In this document: piece by piece, positions 46,391 through 59,254 of the stretch
Numbering within the stretch: position 1 is the first letter of the stretch
Layout: every line of letters starts with the position of its first letter
Source: Hofstenia miamia
Lineage: Eukaryota; Xenacoelomorpha; Acoela
Assembly: GCA_004352715.1 (NCBI GenBank)
Contig: SCFE01000031.1
Span: forward strand, 1,860,535-1,924,534
Direction of reading: 5' to 3'
DNA length: 64,000 nucleotides
The notes under the pieces: model-generated
Told to the model about the DNA's origin: nothing
The model's database searches: none
What the model saw: the letters and a program-made list of their open reading frames with translations, nothing else
Made by a program: the position numbers and the translations under genes

Positions 46391-46915
46391 CATATTTTTG
46401 AAACAACGATAAATAACGCTATGTTCATCTATGAATTGAGTGATCGGATTCTCCCAATTTTTAATTTACAAAGGCTAACTGATTCAAGCTAAAATATTTA
46501 CATCATTCTATAGTAGCGCTACAACTTATTTGTTGATGAGATTCGTCAACCATCAAGTGTTCTAAAGAAAAAAAATAAGATTAAAGCTTTTATAATAGTA
46601 AAGTTATGATAAAATTTTCCCCAATTTTGATTTGATTCACCCTATATGACGGCAAATATTAAGAAGCACCTAAAATTCGTTGTTGACCCCATGGGCTTTA
46701 AACCTTGTATTGAATTGATAAGAAAATTTTAAGGAATCAGAATTTTTAATGAACATTAGTAGATCTTTTCAAATACCTTTTGCACAGCCACACGACCTTA
46801 TTGCAACCTTTCGACATTGCATTCAAGCTTTCCAAATTTCCCTAATGTAACAACGGTTTGTCGGTTTAAATGAACACCAGATTGCCTAAGATTTATTAAG
46901 GGATGCGTATTTTAG

Positions 46916-49900
46916 AATACCACTGAAAGCTCATTTATTGAAAAACACTTCAAGCCACCTCGCAAATTTGAAAATGGTGACGTACAAGCGACCCCAGCAT
47001 TCGGCAGGGTAAATTTCCTTGGTCACTCTCAGACTAACTATGCCCCGTATGTTTGCATTTCAAAGAACGATGATTCAGAAAATGTTTTCAAGCTAATGAA
47101 AAATTATTGGAAATTGGATACCGGAAAATTGAAATTAATTTTGTCTGTAACAGGAGGCGCTGTAGACTTGAAACTAACACATATGCAGAAAGCAGCTATA
47201 AAAAATGGTATAATTAGTGTAGTTACAGAAGCTGGTGGGTGGATTACATCAGGTGGCACTGATACTGGCATAATGAAAATCTGTGGTGAAGCAGTGGCTG
47301 AATATCGCAAACTAAATCACGATGAAGATTTTGTTCTTATTGGCATTGCAACCTGGAGGAAAATAAATAACAATTCCCTTCTAATTCGCAAGAATTCCAG
47401 GTAAATTTTGTTAATTCTAGTATCAGCATTTAGTGTTCTGCGGGGCCACTCAGTCCCATGGAATTTACTCATCCCATTTTCATGTGAATGGAATTTTTCG
47501 ATTGAATATTTTAGTTGAGCTGGGACTGAAGTGAGAGACTGGGACCACAGATTTCAGAATGTTATTTACCAATTTTGTTCAAAATAATAATTATGCAGTG
47601 GAACCAATGCAATAATAATAGTGCTGCTGAAAGATATGTTTCAGTCTCAGGTTATGTATTTACAAATTTTTAGTAATCAACTGAATTCAGGTTGGATATG
47701 GAAATGAAATCTTATGCAAGAAACTTTATGGAATAGTTAACAAACCACTGTCAAAAAACTCATCAGTGAGTTGTTTTCCATTTTTTTAAAAATAATACTC
47801 CAAGTAAATCGATGTATTTAGAGCAAAAACTATTGAAAAGTTTGTCATTATATCGCACAAAAAATTTTTGTTCTTTTTTTGTCAAAATTTCTGTATTTTA
47901 CCATAGAAACAGAGGAAGACACCACAGTACAATATGCTCATTTTTTATTTTACTGATGTTGCTCATTTTGTTTTTTTTACTGATTTTGCTGTTTTGTTAA
48001 TCCGTGGAACATTGGAAATCCCATTGATCTTGAATAAATCTGGATACAAAAATCGAATATTTAAAAAAACATTTAATTATGCATGTAATTTGAAATTTTA
48101 TGTATATTAATTAGGTGTGAGCTGAGCTAATTGGCAAATATCTCTACTAATAAATTATTTTCAAAAAAAATATCCCTGTGTTTGCATAGCAAAAGTATCT
48201 ACAAAAGTTTGTGAAATTTTATTGATGTGCAATATTCGAATCAGGATAACTTCTTGACACAAATTACATTTTTTATGATCTGAATATTAATCTGAAATTT
48301 TGGATTTTACGAGGGTCTACTCCCTTAAGCATGTGTCTGTGGATTTTTATATAACTTGAAATTATTTCCTGCATGGAAAATTTTTATTTCAGACAGCTGT
48401 GTTGTTCCAATTAATGAAAAATACGCCACTACAGAGTTATAATTTAAACAAATATTATCTTTTGTGAGCAGTATGATATAACTCATTTATGAATGACGTT
48501 TCACATGCATATGCCATCAAATAATAATGTAAGTCTATTGATGCATGAATTTACCCCCATAATGACAGATTTTTGTATTTAAGGGTATCTAAATAAAGGG
48601 TTAAATCTTCTTAACTCTATTCTTCACAATGGGGGGATTAAATTTGCCCCATGTGTATTTTTATTGATAACTTTTTTAACATCAAATTTGAAAAGTTGGC
48701 TGAACTTTTCACCGCATTAAATTTAGTTTTACACATGATTGACATTTATTTTAATATAGAAATATAAAAATGACTGGATAAAAACAAATAATGCTCACAT
48801 CAGCATTAATAACTACAAATTAAAATGCCATAAGTTATTACTAGACCTTATACTTTGTGTTTTGCAAAGACAAATATTAAAAGTTGCCCAAAATTATACA
48901 ATTTTGACATAATACATCCCTTAGCAAATTTACCAAAAAATGCTGATGTCAGCAAAAATGAGTGGATAAAAATGTTTTTTTGGAATTTTTTTCAAACTTA
49001 CGTCCCGTGGTACCTTTGTGCCAAACGTCATGACAATAGCATCAATATATCAAAAATATACGTTGCGGGTATTTTCAACTCCCGTCTTGTGAAACCAACA
49101 TACATAAAAGAGGTTGTGAGGATTAGAGTTAAATTTCTTAATTTTCAAGTTTTTTTTCAGGCGTGCTGTCACAATCTTGAGACAATTGTTATTCCCATTA
49201 TTGTGCTTGAAAATTTTGACAAATTCCTTCAAACATTCTATTCCTATATCCCTTTGTTTCAATAAATGCATATTAAGTATATTGTAAAACTTATTAGTCT
49301 TAAGGTTGTGATTTAGAAGCTGGCAATGCTATTCTAAAGATCAAAATCAGAAACTGCCAGGACCAGATTTTAATCATACCCACTTCATATTTGTGGACAA
49401 TGAGGAAGATGACAACTTTGGTGTTGAAATAGACATGCGCACTAGCATTGAAGAAACCTTTGTTAAAGAAACCAACTGTCAATGTGTATGTTTAGTTGTT
49501 GAAGGTGGCATTGGGACAGTTAAAACAACTCGTAGTTCTTTGAAGAAGAAGATTCCTGTGGTAATCTTAGAAGGCTCAGGGCGTTTTGCAGACGTGTTAG
49601 CATGGGCATATAACGAATATAGCAAAGTAGCAGATTTGGACATCAACGATATTAAAACGGCAATTATGCGTAGAATCTCCAAATGGTGTGCACCAGGGGA
49701 CAAAGAAGATTGCTGCACCTGTATAATGGAATGCTTAGATGAGAAACATAGACATTTAATCTTCGTTCAAAAATTGGAGCCATTTAACTCAGAAAGCATT
49801 TTTAACACAATCATGCAGGCTTTTGTGATAGGGCACTACAAAAATAAGCCTAAAGAGCAGCTGGAAGCCACTCTTAAACTTAATCAGCTAGAAATTGCAA

Positions 49901-51687
49901 ATCAAATTTTTATGACGCATGCATTATTTGATCATGATTTTCTTAAAACCTTGCTGCAAACTGCTATAGCTAAAGGACAAACTGCATTTATTCAGCTCTT
50001 AACCGAAAATGGTGTTCAGTTCTGTGATCTCAATGAAGAATGCATTGAGCATTTAAACAAAAATATTAATTCAAAACTTCAATGTTTATTAATGACGGAG
50101 ATTAGTAAATATAAGGATAAATTTAGGACGTATGCAGCTGTTTTAACGTATCTTACAATTAAGAAAGACATCAATTCTTTGATGGTAGTTTTGCAAAATA
50201 TTGATGAACCTATTGCTAGCTGCCTTTTTATTTGTAAGATATGCCAAGAGTTGCGTGGTAATAAAGTAACAAAAGATAAAGGGAATTTTTGTGGAATTGA
50301 TTCGGTATACAATGAATTTCAAAATTTAGCAATAGATATTATTGACAAATGCTATGATGTCAGTGATTCAAACACCTACACTATTCTTTCAACTCAATCT
50401 TCATTCAATAAAACTGTGTATCAGCAAGGTATTAGAGCAGATTGTAGAAAGTTTATGGCTACAGAGGCAGTGCAAAGTCTATTTTCTGCTATTTGGACTG
50501 GGCAATTATCATATGATAAATATGGGAACATTTGTTTTGCAACTAAATTTTACTGTTCTCCAAAAAACAAGTGTCGTCTTAGTATTCTCTTTGCTCTCTT
50601 TTTTGTGGTATTGTTTACACTTTTTATCATCAAATGGTACCATGTCAACAAAATGTCATGGATGGAGTTTTTCATTTTTACGACTGTTGTTGCATTCATG
50701 ATTGAGGAATGTAAACAGTGTTATTCTGTAAATCTTTTCAACTATTTTACTGATTCTTGGAACTATGTTGATATTGTTGGCATTATTGCATTTTGTATTG
50801 GGTTTTTTATACGATTTCCTTTGTTGATTTTTGGATTCGAAGGCACTTTTGTTGAAATAATGATGGAAGTTTCACTTGTTGCTTATTGGGTATCACTTAT
50901 TTCATATTATCTTAAGATCATGCATGCATGCTACTTTAGCTCACATCTTGGACCGAAAATTGAAATGATTAAGAAAATGATGTATGACTTGGCATTCTTT
51001 CTTGTAATTCTCATGATATTTTTGATTGGATTTGGAGTTACAGAGTACATCATTCTCCGTGTTTCAACCACAACATCTATTATCAAGGTTGATTCAAGCT
51101 GGAGAGAAATCTTAAATGTTGTATTAGTTAAGCCTTATTTTCGGCTTTATGGGGAACTTTTCATGGATGATTTATTGACTAAGAACACAGGTAACAATAT
51201 TAATATTCTTTTAATTGGTATATATATGATTTTTACCAATGTATTGCTACTTAACATGTTAATTGCTATGTTTGGATACACTTTTTCAGAGGTTCAAAGT
51301 GAAACCGATGTCTACTGGAAATTCTATAGATTCAAATTTCTGTACGAATACACCAATCGTCCTTTTCTTCCTGGGCCATTGATGCTATTCTCCCATGTAT
51401 ATTTATTCACTAAGTGGATTTATAAACAAACTTTTCAAAGCAACAGTTCCAATAAACGAAGTTATAAGGATGAGGCTTTAGAAAAGTTTGAGAAGGAAAG
51501 ATTTAAGAACGTTATTTGGGAAAGACATGTGCAAGCTACCAATAGCATTGAATCTAAACTCAGTGAAGTACAGTTGGCTGTAACGAAATCTACAGAAGAA
51601 AAACTAAATGAAATGAAAGCGGCAATCAATAAAATATCAAATCAACTAGAAAAGCTGTTGAAAGATACGCAAGGGGTTGGACGATAA
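46916..51687 (+). CDS. TRPM-family cation channel, 5' exons missing
   Basis: Two exons, 46916-47400 and 49317-51687, join in phase 2 (AG+A) to give 951 residues. Borders: TATTTTAG before 46916, CAG|GTAAAT at 47400 and ATTTAG before 49317. Residues about 40-290 form the TRPM LSDAT/MHR region: LILSVTGGAVDLKL, TSGGTDTGIMK, NHTHFIFVDN and LEGSGRFADVLAWA. Six membrane helices follow at about 582-817; S2 has EEC.Q like the TRPM EEIRQ. The pore segment YFRLYGELF (about 770) has the YGE filter of the TRPM1/3/6/7 type rather than the FGQ of TRPM2/4/5/8. The TRP helix is YWKFYRFKF (about 828) followed by RPFLPGPLMLFSHV. The tail is a coiled coil (about 903-947). There is no NUDT9-H or alpha-kinase domain. 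The first methionine and N-terminal exon(s) were not found between the psq relic and 46916. It would act as a membrane channel for divalent cations. Confidence 0.92.
47401..49316 (+). other. Intron of the TRPM gene (1916 nt)
   Basis: Starts GTAAATTTTG and ends GATTTAG. It contains a 136-codon frame at 48855-49265, which I treat as intronic, because the LSDAT domain continues directly from 47400 to 49317 without missing sequence. An unannotated alternative exon cannot be excluded. Confidence 0.75.
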
Positions 51688-52461
51688 TTAATCAAGTGTA
51701 CAATTGAAATTTATAAAATTAGCACAATATTTTTCATGAACATATTAACATATTATGTCTGGAATTTGAGGCACTCAAAAGTTTTATATATTTTATGTTG
51801 AGAAGTACTGATTAATTTTTAACTATTTAGTTTTCACAACAGTTAGTACATGTATTTTTCAATAGCACAAAATTTATAGATGTTATATTTTAGGAAAAAC
51901 AAAGAAATTAGTTACGGTTGCTTGAAATTTATTGATTGGGCTTAATAGATTTTTTGGCTGAAAAATTAATAGATCTAAAGTTAACACTTTTTTATTCAGA
52001 ATCATTTTTAGACCAATCTCTATTGACACAATCCAAGAACACAATACTTTAAGATATATATTAGGGCAGACCGTATTTAGGAATAGTTATTAGGTTCCAT
52101 GGTTATTTTAAAGCATTACTCATTCTTATTATTAATTGAAATGTGATTGACATGGTATGTATGTACAAAAAAACATCTGACCCTTGCTTTCTACAATTGT
52201 GAATAGCTGGAAATTTTCAAAATATTTGAATAATAGAAAAAGAATAATGTTGTTGGAATAAAATATTTGAAATTTATGTAGGGGTTTTTCTTCATTGTAG
52301 CTTTCCAACCGATTCATTCGTTATCATAACTCATGTCATTAAATAGCTGGATAGCTAACCTTAGGTTAACCCTTTTTAGATCCAAGTTCTTTAGGTGTAA
52401 TAACAAGCTTTATTATACATACGAGGTGCAAACGAGCCCCGATCTATATTACATGTTAATA
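51688..52461. other. TRPM 3' region
   Basis: AT-rich, no gene. The first clear AATAAA on the plus strand is at 52257-52262, 570 nt after the stop. Confidence 0.5.
52257..52262 (+). terminator. Candidate polyadenylation signal of TRPM
   Basis: The first AATAAA downstream of the stop. Chance occurrence is possible in this base composition. Confidence 0.25.
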
Positions 52462-52846
52462 ATTGTCACCAGGGATCATTAGATTAATCGTAATCGCTGC
52501 TGCCAGGAGATTTATAATCGCGATTAATCGTCGATTAATCTACTTCTGATTAAAAATATTCAAAATGCAATATATCAATTGAAAGATTTTCAAATTAAAA
52601 ATATCAACTATTATTGTTATTTGAGATTATTTCCTGCATTAATTTTACTCCGCATGTGCTTATTAGGGTAAAGAAATTTGGATCTCTAAGTTGAGGGGTA
52701 ATAAACGATTTCGTAATCAGATAGAGCATAACCAGCTTTGCTGAACAATCTCTCAACCTGATTAGAAGTTGGCGTGAAAAAATCGAGGATACTTATATAT
52801 AGAATTAGGCGACATTTGACGCTTCCTAGGTATGGTAGATGCCTAA

Positions 52847-53070
52847 GGCCACGGTTAGACTAGTGATTGTTTTAAAAGTCATCTATCACATTTGAAAGAA
52901 TTGCATGTCTAACCACCCGAGATAATTAGAGACGTGACGATCACAGGAAATCGAATGAGCATGACTTCTTCGTGATCGTCACATTGCTAATTATCTCGGG
53001 TAGTTAGACGTGCGAATCTATCAAAATGTGATAGATTACTTTTGAACCACTCACTAGTCTAACCGTGGAC
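52847..53070. mobile_element. Harbinger-type MITE
   Basis: A 224-nt element with long inverted termini, GGCCACGGTTAGACTAGTGA at the left and the inverse of TCACTAGTCTAACCGTGGAC at the right, flanked by TAA on both sides (52844-52846 and 53071-53073). A 3-bp TWA duplication and GG-starting ends are the PIF/Harbinger pattern. Inner arms (GATAATTAG..CTAATTATC, GACGATCAC..GTGATCGTC) make it foldback along most of its length. Its copy at 53575-53798 is part of the false duplication. Confidence 0.8.
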
Positions 53071-53316
53071 TAATCATCACGCTCCTCTTCTATGTCCGGT
53101 GTTAAGGTTTCCTTTTGTAAAACATATGACACAAGAATAGTAGCCATAGATAAGATCAAACTGAAAATGACAACTGAATGCATAGGCCTAAGCATCAACT
53201 TAATTAGAATAATCTAGATTAATCGAGCACGCTGTTTACGATTAATCTAATCTACTTGACCAGTACGATAGATTAATATATCCGATTAATCACGATTAAT
53301 CGCGTTGACGATTAAN

Positions 53317-54043
53317 TTCAAATTAAAAATATCAACTATTATTGTTATTTGAGATTATTTCCTGCATTAATTTTACTCCGCATGTGCTTATTAGGGTAAA
53401 GAAATTTGGATCTCTAAGTTGAGGGGTAATAAACGATTTCGTAATCAGATAGAGCATAACCAGCTTTGCTGAACAATCTCTCAACCTGATTAGAAGTTGG
53501 CGTGAAAAAATCGAGGATACTTATATATAGAATTAGGCGACATTTGACGCTTCCTAGGTATGGTAGATGCCTAAGGCCACGGTTAGACTAGTGATTGTTT
53601 TAAAAGTCATCTATCACATTTGAAAGAATTGCATGTCTAACCACCCGAGATAATTAGAGACGTGACGATCACAGGAAATCGAATGAGCATGACTTCTTCG
53701 TGATCGTCACATTGCTAATTATCTCGGGTAGTTAGACGTGCGAATCTATCAAAATGTGATAGATTACTTTTGAACCACTCACTAGTCTAACCGTGGACTA
53801 ATCATCACGCTCCTCTTCTATGTCCGGTGTTAAGGTTTCCTTTTGTAAAACATATGACACAAGAATAGTAGCCATAGATAAGATCAAACTGAAAATGACA
53901 ACTGAATGCATAGGCCTAAGCATCAACTTAATTAGAATAATCTAGATTAATCGAGCACGCTGTTTACGATTAATCTAATCTACTTGACCAGTACGATAGA
54001 TTAATATATCCGATTAATCACGATTAATCGCGTTGACGATTAA
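53317..54043. repeat. False duplicate of 52589-53315
   Basis: The 727 nt after the N at 53316 repeat the 727 nt before it with no difference noticed. Exact identity over old transposon sequence, joined by one N, indicates an assembly duplication. Confidence 0.9.
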
Positions 54044-54110
54044 TCATTTTGGATTCCTGATTGTAACTGTCATGTTAGACATCATTATTTGTGACATTCA
54101 ATTACAATTG

Positions 54111-54445
54111 TAGGGTATTATGTTTCTGCCGACCGTATTGATTGTTCGCATGTATTCAGGGCGTAGTTACATCTACTTATATGTAGGGTTAATAACAAGC
54201 TTATGCAGAACGGTTGCGAATTCTCATTTATTGGACGCATTGGTAATACAAGAACAATCAATACACTAAATTGCTAAGGATTTACAATACACAATCACAG
54301 ACATTTCCATACAATTAGCCTTGTCTGTGATTCACAATCGTTCCCCTGGTAGCTGGTGATGACTTACCACTCCATGTTCCTCTTGAGCTGCAGTGCTTCG
54401 CTTCGGGTTCCGACCCTGATAACATCTTGCTGCTTTCGATCTAAA
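54111..54445 (+). repeat. LTR-like repeat related to 3382-3740
   Basis: Begins near TGTAGGGTATTATG. It shares with the 5' window LTR the blocks GATTGTTCGCATGTAT, AATAACAAGCTTATGC, GGTTGCGAATTC and AGAACAATCAAT in the same order and orientation, ending near GACCCTGATAACA. Probably a solo LTR; borders approximate. Confidence 0.5.
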
Positions 54446-57400
54446 CAAGTTGTTAGTAATACATTACCTTTTTGCTGTGAATGGAAAGCTGGATTAAATG
54501 GAATTTTACAGTTGGTTAACAGAATAATTAATTGAAAAATTATAGCTTTACCGAAAAATGTCTACAAATCTCCTTGTACAGATTCTACACAAGACTGCAC
54601 CATTTTCATTTTATGTTGCACGCATGGGCGTACACGAGGTCATCTAATAGTGATCAAGTAGGTCGCCAAAGGCTACGGACCTCATTTGCATGAGTGGTAT
54701 ACATAAATAATAAACATTCAATTTTATTTATTCATTCCAAATCCCTTAATCATCTTTTGTTTAGTTGCAGGTTTTCGACCCATATACATTAGCAAGTACT
54801 TTCAAAAAGTATTTCCAAAATTAGCAATGCACAAAGAAGAATGGATAATGTGGCATCGGTGAGAATTCATCAATGTCGAAATTAAAATAGATAATTGATG
54901 CAGTTATGCCACAATAAACTAGTGTGATGAGGAAATAATTAAAAGATAGAGCTCACAAAAGAAAGCCGGGGATTCAGCTGAAAACTTGCATAGCGTTCGA
55001 ACAAATGAATGAAAATATGCTAATGTGTATAATATATGCCATCGTATTGACTAAGTTTTACAATTTTTTCATAATGCGTGCTCATTTAGTATTTTCTATG
55101 CAAAACACAAACATTGAAACACAATTAGAGACGTCAGATCTTGACAGTATTCTAAGGAAATAAAATTATCTCAGACAATGAGAAATATACATATTTACCA
55201 CATTTAGAACCATTCTAAATAAGCAAATCTCAAACATATAAAGCAAAACTCAGAGGCGGCACCAGAAAAGTTTGAATGAAGAGGTTCAAAATGTTGAACA
55301 TATTGACGTCACGAGTACTTTTAAAATTTGCACTAAAAATTTGAATGATTATAAGCATGATGAACGAAAACTTAAGGAATTTTAGCATTGTGAAAAGGAG
55401 CCAAATCCTATCCTAAGATCTAAAACCGAATGTGAAGGGTATGAATACCTGAACCAGCTCACATACGAAGAAGGTAGGTAGGACTAGACCTTTTACATAC
55501 ACATATAAAAGTATAAATATATAGGTAAAGCTCACAAAACGACTAAAAAAATTTTGAAATTTGACAACACCAGTTTTCTATTTTCTGTTAAAACTTAAAT
55601 GCAGGCAAATTTTGCACATAATTATTTTTGTCAGCTTCCTATTCAGTATAGATGCAATTAAATACAGCCAAAATTTCAAGTAAGGTCTAACCCAATCTTT
55701 CTACAAATGTTCATTTGCTATGCTTTCAGCTGTAACATTTTTCAATAATTTTGTCCACATTTACATAGCGAACAGAGAGTGATAATTCTTGAGTTCCACT
55801 GATATTGCAATGGCGGAAAATACAGGGTAAGAATTAGCCTAATTTACAACCTAATTTACAATTTCTAGAATAATCTACCCAGAGGTGATATCCGTGATTT
55901 TATTTTGTATTGAAGAACGTAAATTCTTTCAAAACGTTGTCTCAACTTTGGATCAAAATTCAATAATATTTTGCAGCAGGCCTTCAGCCCTAAATTATTT
56001 GCAACATAAAATAACAAGCAATCTATTGTAGACCCTAATACCAATCGATTAGTTAACAGTATCTGAATATGATTTATTAAACGATTTAGCAGTTTATGAC
56101 AATTTTTTTTGGATTCAATATGAGATAAATGATAATTACTTAGCATGTTTAATATTTATGCACACCTGCGTTGTAAATGATACAGCACAAATTGTGCTAC
56201 TATTCTTGGTCTTTTTGTGTTGATTAGCTACACAATGCAATCAAAGACCACCTCTACTATTTTTTTGAGAATACACAAGATGCCAATAATATGACATGGG
56301 TAGGATAGAATAGAAAATTACAGTAAATCAAACTTTTCAAATTATGCGATTTTTTGAATGGCCAAGATAATAATTTGGCAATCTTCCCCCAAATGTTGTT
56401 AGATTGGGTGCCCGCATTTCATTGCCATTGACAATGAGAATTTTTGTTATGCTGATCAGGGTGGAAATAGTTCAATTACTAATTGACAACAGAGTGTTAC
56501 ATCGGTACTAAACAAATTAGAGAGATATGTAGTGCATTATTAAGAAACCACAAAGTATCAGACTGAGAAACATTGATAGTCAATTAATCCATTATCACCT
56601 GCCCTGCATCAGCAATATGCTGTTTGATTCACCAACATTTTTGTGAGGAAGACACAATGCCCTAAAAATAGTGTAGTTAGCACATGTATGACTCAAGTGT
56701 ATCTTTCAAATATATTCAGTTATATACAATAGGGAACTAACAGTTTAATACTAATATAACAATTCATTAATAATTACAGTGAGGTCAAGAGCTTTAATAA
56801 CATGAGATACAATATTAAATACAGTTAGCCTTAAGCAAACGTGTAATTAATAGGTTGAATCCAAATTGATCACATTTCTCCTCTTTGTTCATCAGTGATA
56901 CAGGCATATATAGATTGTGTCATAATTAATGACTAGTTAATTTAGAATAATTGTTTATAGAAATTAACTTCATTTTTATATGCAAAGAAAAACAAGCTCA
57001 TCATTGGGATAATGCAACAAGAATTTGATAATAGATCAATTGTTCAAGAAGAATCTAGAGTTAAATAATAAATCATTGTAAAGTCAGGAATTTTCCATCA
57101 TCAATCTTAATTTGCACAATCCTATTTAACGATTAAAGTAATCACCACCATTGCCAATCTATAATTTAGCTGATTACAAGCATTTACTAACTTGTGCAAT
57201 TAAACATAATGTGACAGAATGTAAGCATAAAGACATTCTTGTTAGCCTCACTTAGAAAGAGGAGTGCAAATGTAAAAGCACTCTTTCTAACGACAATATA
57301 TTGCAGTGTTAATTTAGATAGAAATATTATTTAGTGATTATATTTTTAAAGCATTTATTGCCAATCAAGTTTTATAAGTACAGGTCAGGAAAAAAGGTGT

Positions 57401-58264
57401 GGCAAAAAATAAGTCAATTGCTTGGCTTTTGACTGACATGAGCCAAACAGAAATTTAAATTTGAATCAGTCTTCTGTTTAAAGGAATTGTAATTAAAAAG
57501 AGACCTTTACTTTCATATGGTATAATGAAAAATTGAATTGTAACAAAGATCAGTATCAATAAAGTTTTACTAGCAATTGGTTGTGACTTAACTTTACTTA
57601 ATTCACTGATATTATGGACAATGCAACTTAATATTACATGTGGCACTCTTGGTGGTCAAGTTGCAGATTAAAGTTGATGATGCCAAAGAAGATTGTTCAT
57701 TATTTACTACTTAATTAATTACTAAATGTGTTGCCTAACTAAAAAAAGTATGATTACCAAAGCCTTTACTGAAATGGATTTGATGATGAACTGTTACATT
57801 TTAATAGCTTAATTGATGATGGAAACAGTTAACAGATATTGCATGAATAATAATTCAATTAATGCATAATCTGTGAAACAAAGGAATTGGTCTTTGCTGA
57901 TTATTGAAGGGAGTGGTGTTAATTAAATATTAAATTACTAGTAATGGATTAAGTGTTAAATTAGAGTTAATGGTTAAATTGTTCTTTATTCATTTACACT
58001 GGAATTGCTATTACAAATATACAAATTCAATGTTTAATGAGAGTAAATTCTCTATTACTCATTTTTCAAGTTAACTGCAAACAACACTGAGAGTGCTTGA
58101 AAGGAATTCATCTGTTGATCAAACATCAGGTCAGCACAAGCCACTACAACCTAAATATGTGATTGATACTCATTACAAATACTACATTTCAGATATATTC
58201 AGCATTACATGTAGGAGTTAACAGTTTAGGGAAATAACAACTATTATGAACGGAGTGCTGAAAC
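54446..58264. other. AT-rich intergenic DNA
   Basis: No gene, RNA or transposon was recognised in 3.8 kb. Minus-strand frames at 55865-56146 and 57455-57646 have no support. Confidence 0.5.
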
Positions 58265-58653
58265 AGTGATCATGTAATTAAGCCTTTTTTCATTGAAGAA
58301 CCAACCATCACAACTGTATCCTATCTTCAAATGCTTCAAAACTATGCTGTTCCAGAAATGAGTTGTCTTAGACACATCAGAAGAATTGTTTTCCAACAGG
58401 ATGGTGCTCCTCCTCACTGGGGATTGCAAGTTCATGCTTATCTGCATGGAAAATTTGTAGATAGAAGGATCAGACACAATGGGCCAATTGCTTGGCCCCC
58501 AGAAGCCTGGACTTGACACCCTTGTGGGGAACAGTGAAAGAATATGTGTACATCCAAAAGCCCCAAAACATAGAACAATTGAAACAGTTTATCACTGATG
58601 CAATCAATAATATCCCACCTGAAATGCTATGGAATGCATTTATCACAATGTAA
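58265..58653 (+). pseudogene. Mariner-like transposase, C-terminal relic
   Basis: The frame from 58265 reads SDHVIKPFFIEEPTITTVSY, then RIVFQQDGAPPHWGLQVHAY (block with the second catalytic Asp) and GPIAWPP. At about 58500 a 1-nt shift moves it into RSLDLTPLWGTVKEYVY, which keeps the third Asp (SPDLTPLD in active copies) but has lost the DFF residues. It ends IPPEMLWNAFITM at TAA 58651-58653. The N-terminal part is absent. Confidence 0.85.
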
Positions 58654-58813
58654 AATTGGTGGCAATCTTTTATTGACAGTAATGGAATACATTTCTGATT
58701 ATATTTGGTTTCAGTATGTTTTTTATGTTAATAAATTATTGCTTTTTTATTTCCTGTTCACATAAGTAAGCAAGAATAAATAGTTTGCTTGAAATACAAT
58801 TCCTTACTAGAAA

Positions 58814-58837
58814 GGGACTTTATGTACACCCTGTATA
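58814..58837 (+). mobile_element. Mariner right terminal inverted repeat
   Basis: GGGACTTTATGTACACCCTG then TATA, 160 nt after the transposase stop. The inverse, starting CAGGGTGTACATAAAG, is a standard mariner end. The left end was not found, agreeing with 5' truncation. Confidence 0.75.
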
Positions 58838-59020
58838 TTAAAATAAAAATATAATTAATAAGAGTTATCAAAAAACAAAATATAATTATTTTACATAACT
58901 TAAAATTTTTATAAAAAGCTCCAATTGGTATGAAATATTTTTTGCAACTATTTTAATGCAAACAGCTGGCACACTTTTTTGCTATTTGATATTTTACAGT
59001 ATAAAATGGTGAGTTATTTG

Positions 59021-59074
59021 TATATATATACATATATATATGTATATATATATATATATATATATTAATATATA
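59021..59074. repeat. (TA)n tract with interruptions
   Basis: Alternating TA with two C and one G interruptions. Confidence 0.9.
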
Positions 59075-59254
59075 CAATTGCTTCATCCCTTGCTTCTCTG
59101 ATGGCTGTGGGAGGGGTGAGAACAAAAGAAGAAACCCATTATCAGCTTAGTGTGGTTTTGTTTCAAACAAAATATTTAGATTAATTACTACAGTTTGTGG
59201 TGCTTAATAAGTTTCTGTATAACTTATGCCTTAATGTGAAAGTAGTTCTTGTGT

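Larger units (their letters stand above)
52462..54067 (-). mobile_element. Non-autonomous hAT element with near-perfect 8-bp duplication
   Basis: Termini CAGGGATCATTAGATTAATC (52470) and, inverted from 54059, CAGGAATCCAAAATGATTAATC, flanked by ATTGTCAC (52462-52469) and ATTGTAAC (54060-54067), 7 of 8 identical. Many GATTAATCG words fill both subterminal regions. On the minus strand it encodes QVERLFSKAGYALSDYEIVY, the hAT dimerisation motif. A Harbinger-type MITE is nested inside. The assembled length of 1590 includes a false 728-nt duplication, so the true length is about 862. Confidence 0.8.

Noticed and set aside
48855-49265. 136-codon frame as an extra TRPM exon
   Set aside because: The LSDAT domain continues directly from 47400 to 49317, and the frame shows no TRPM similarity.
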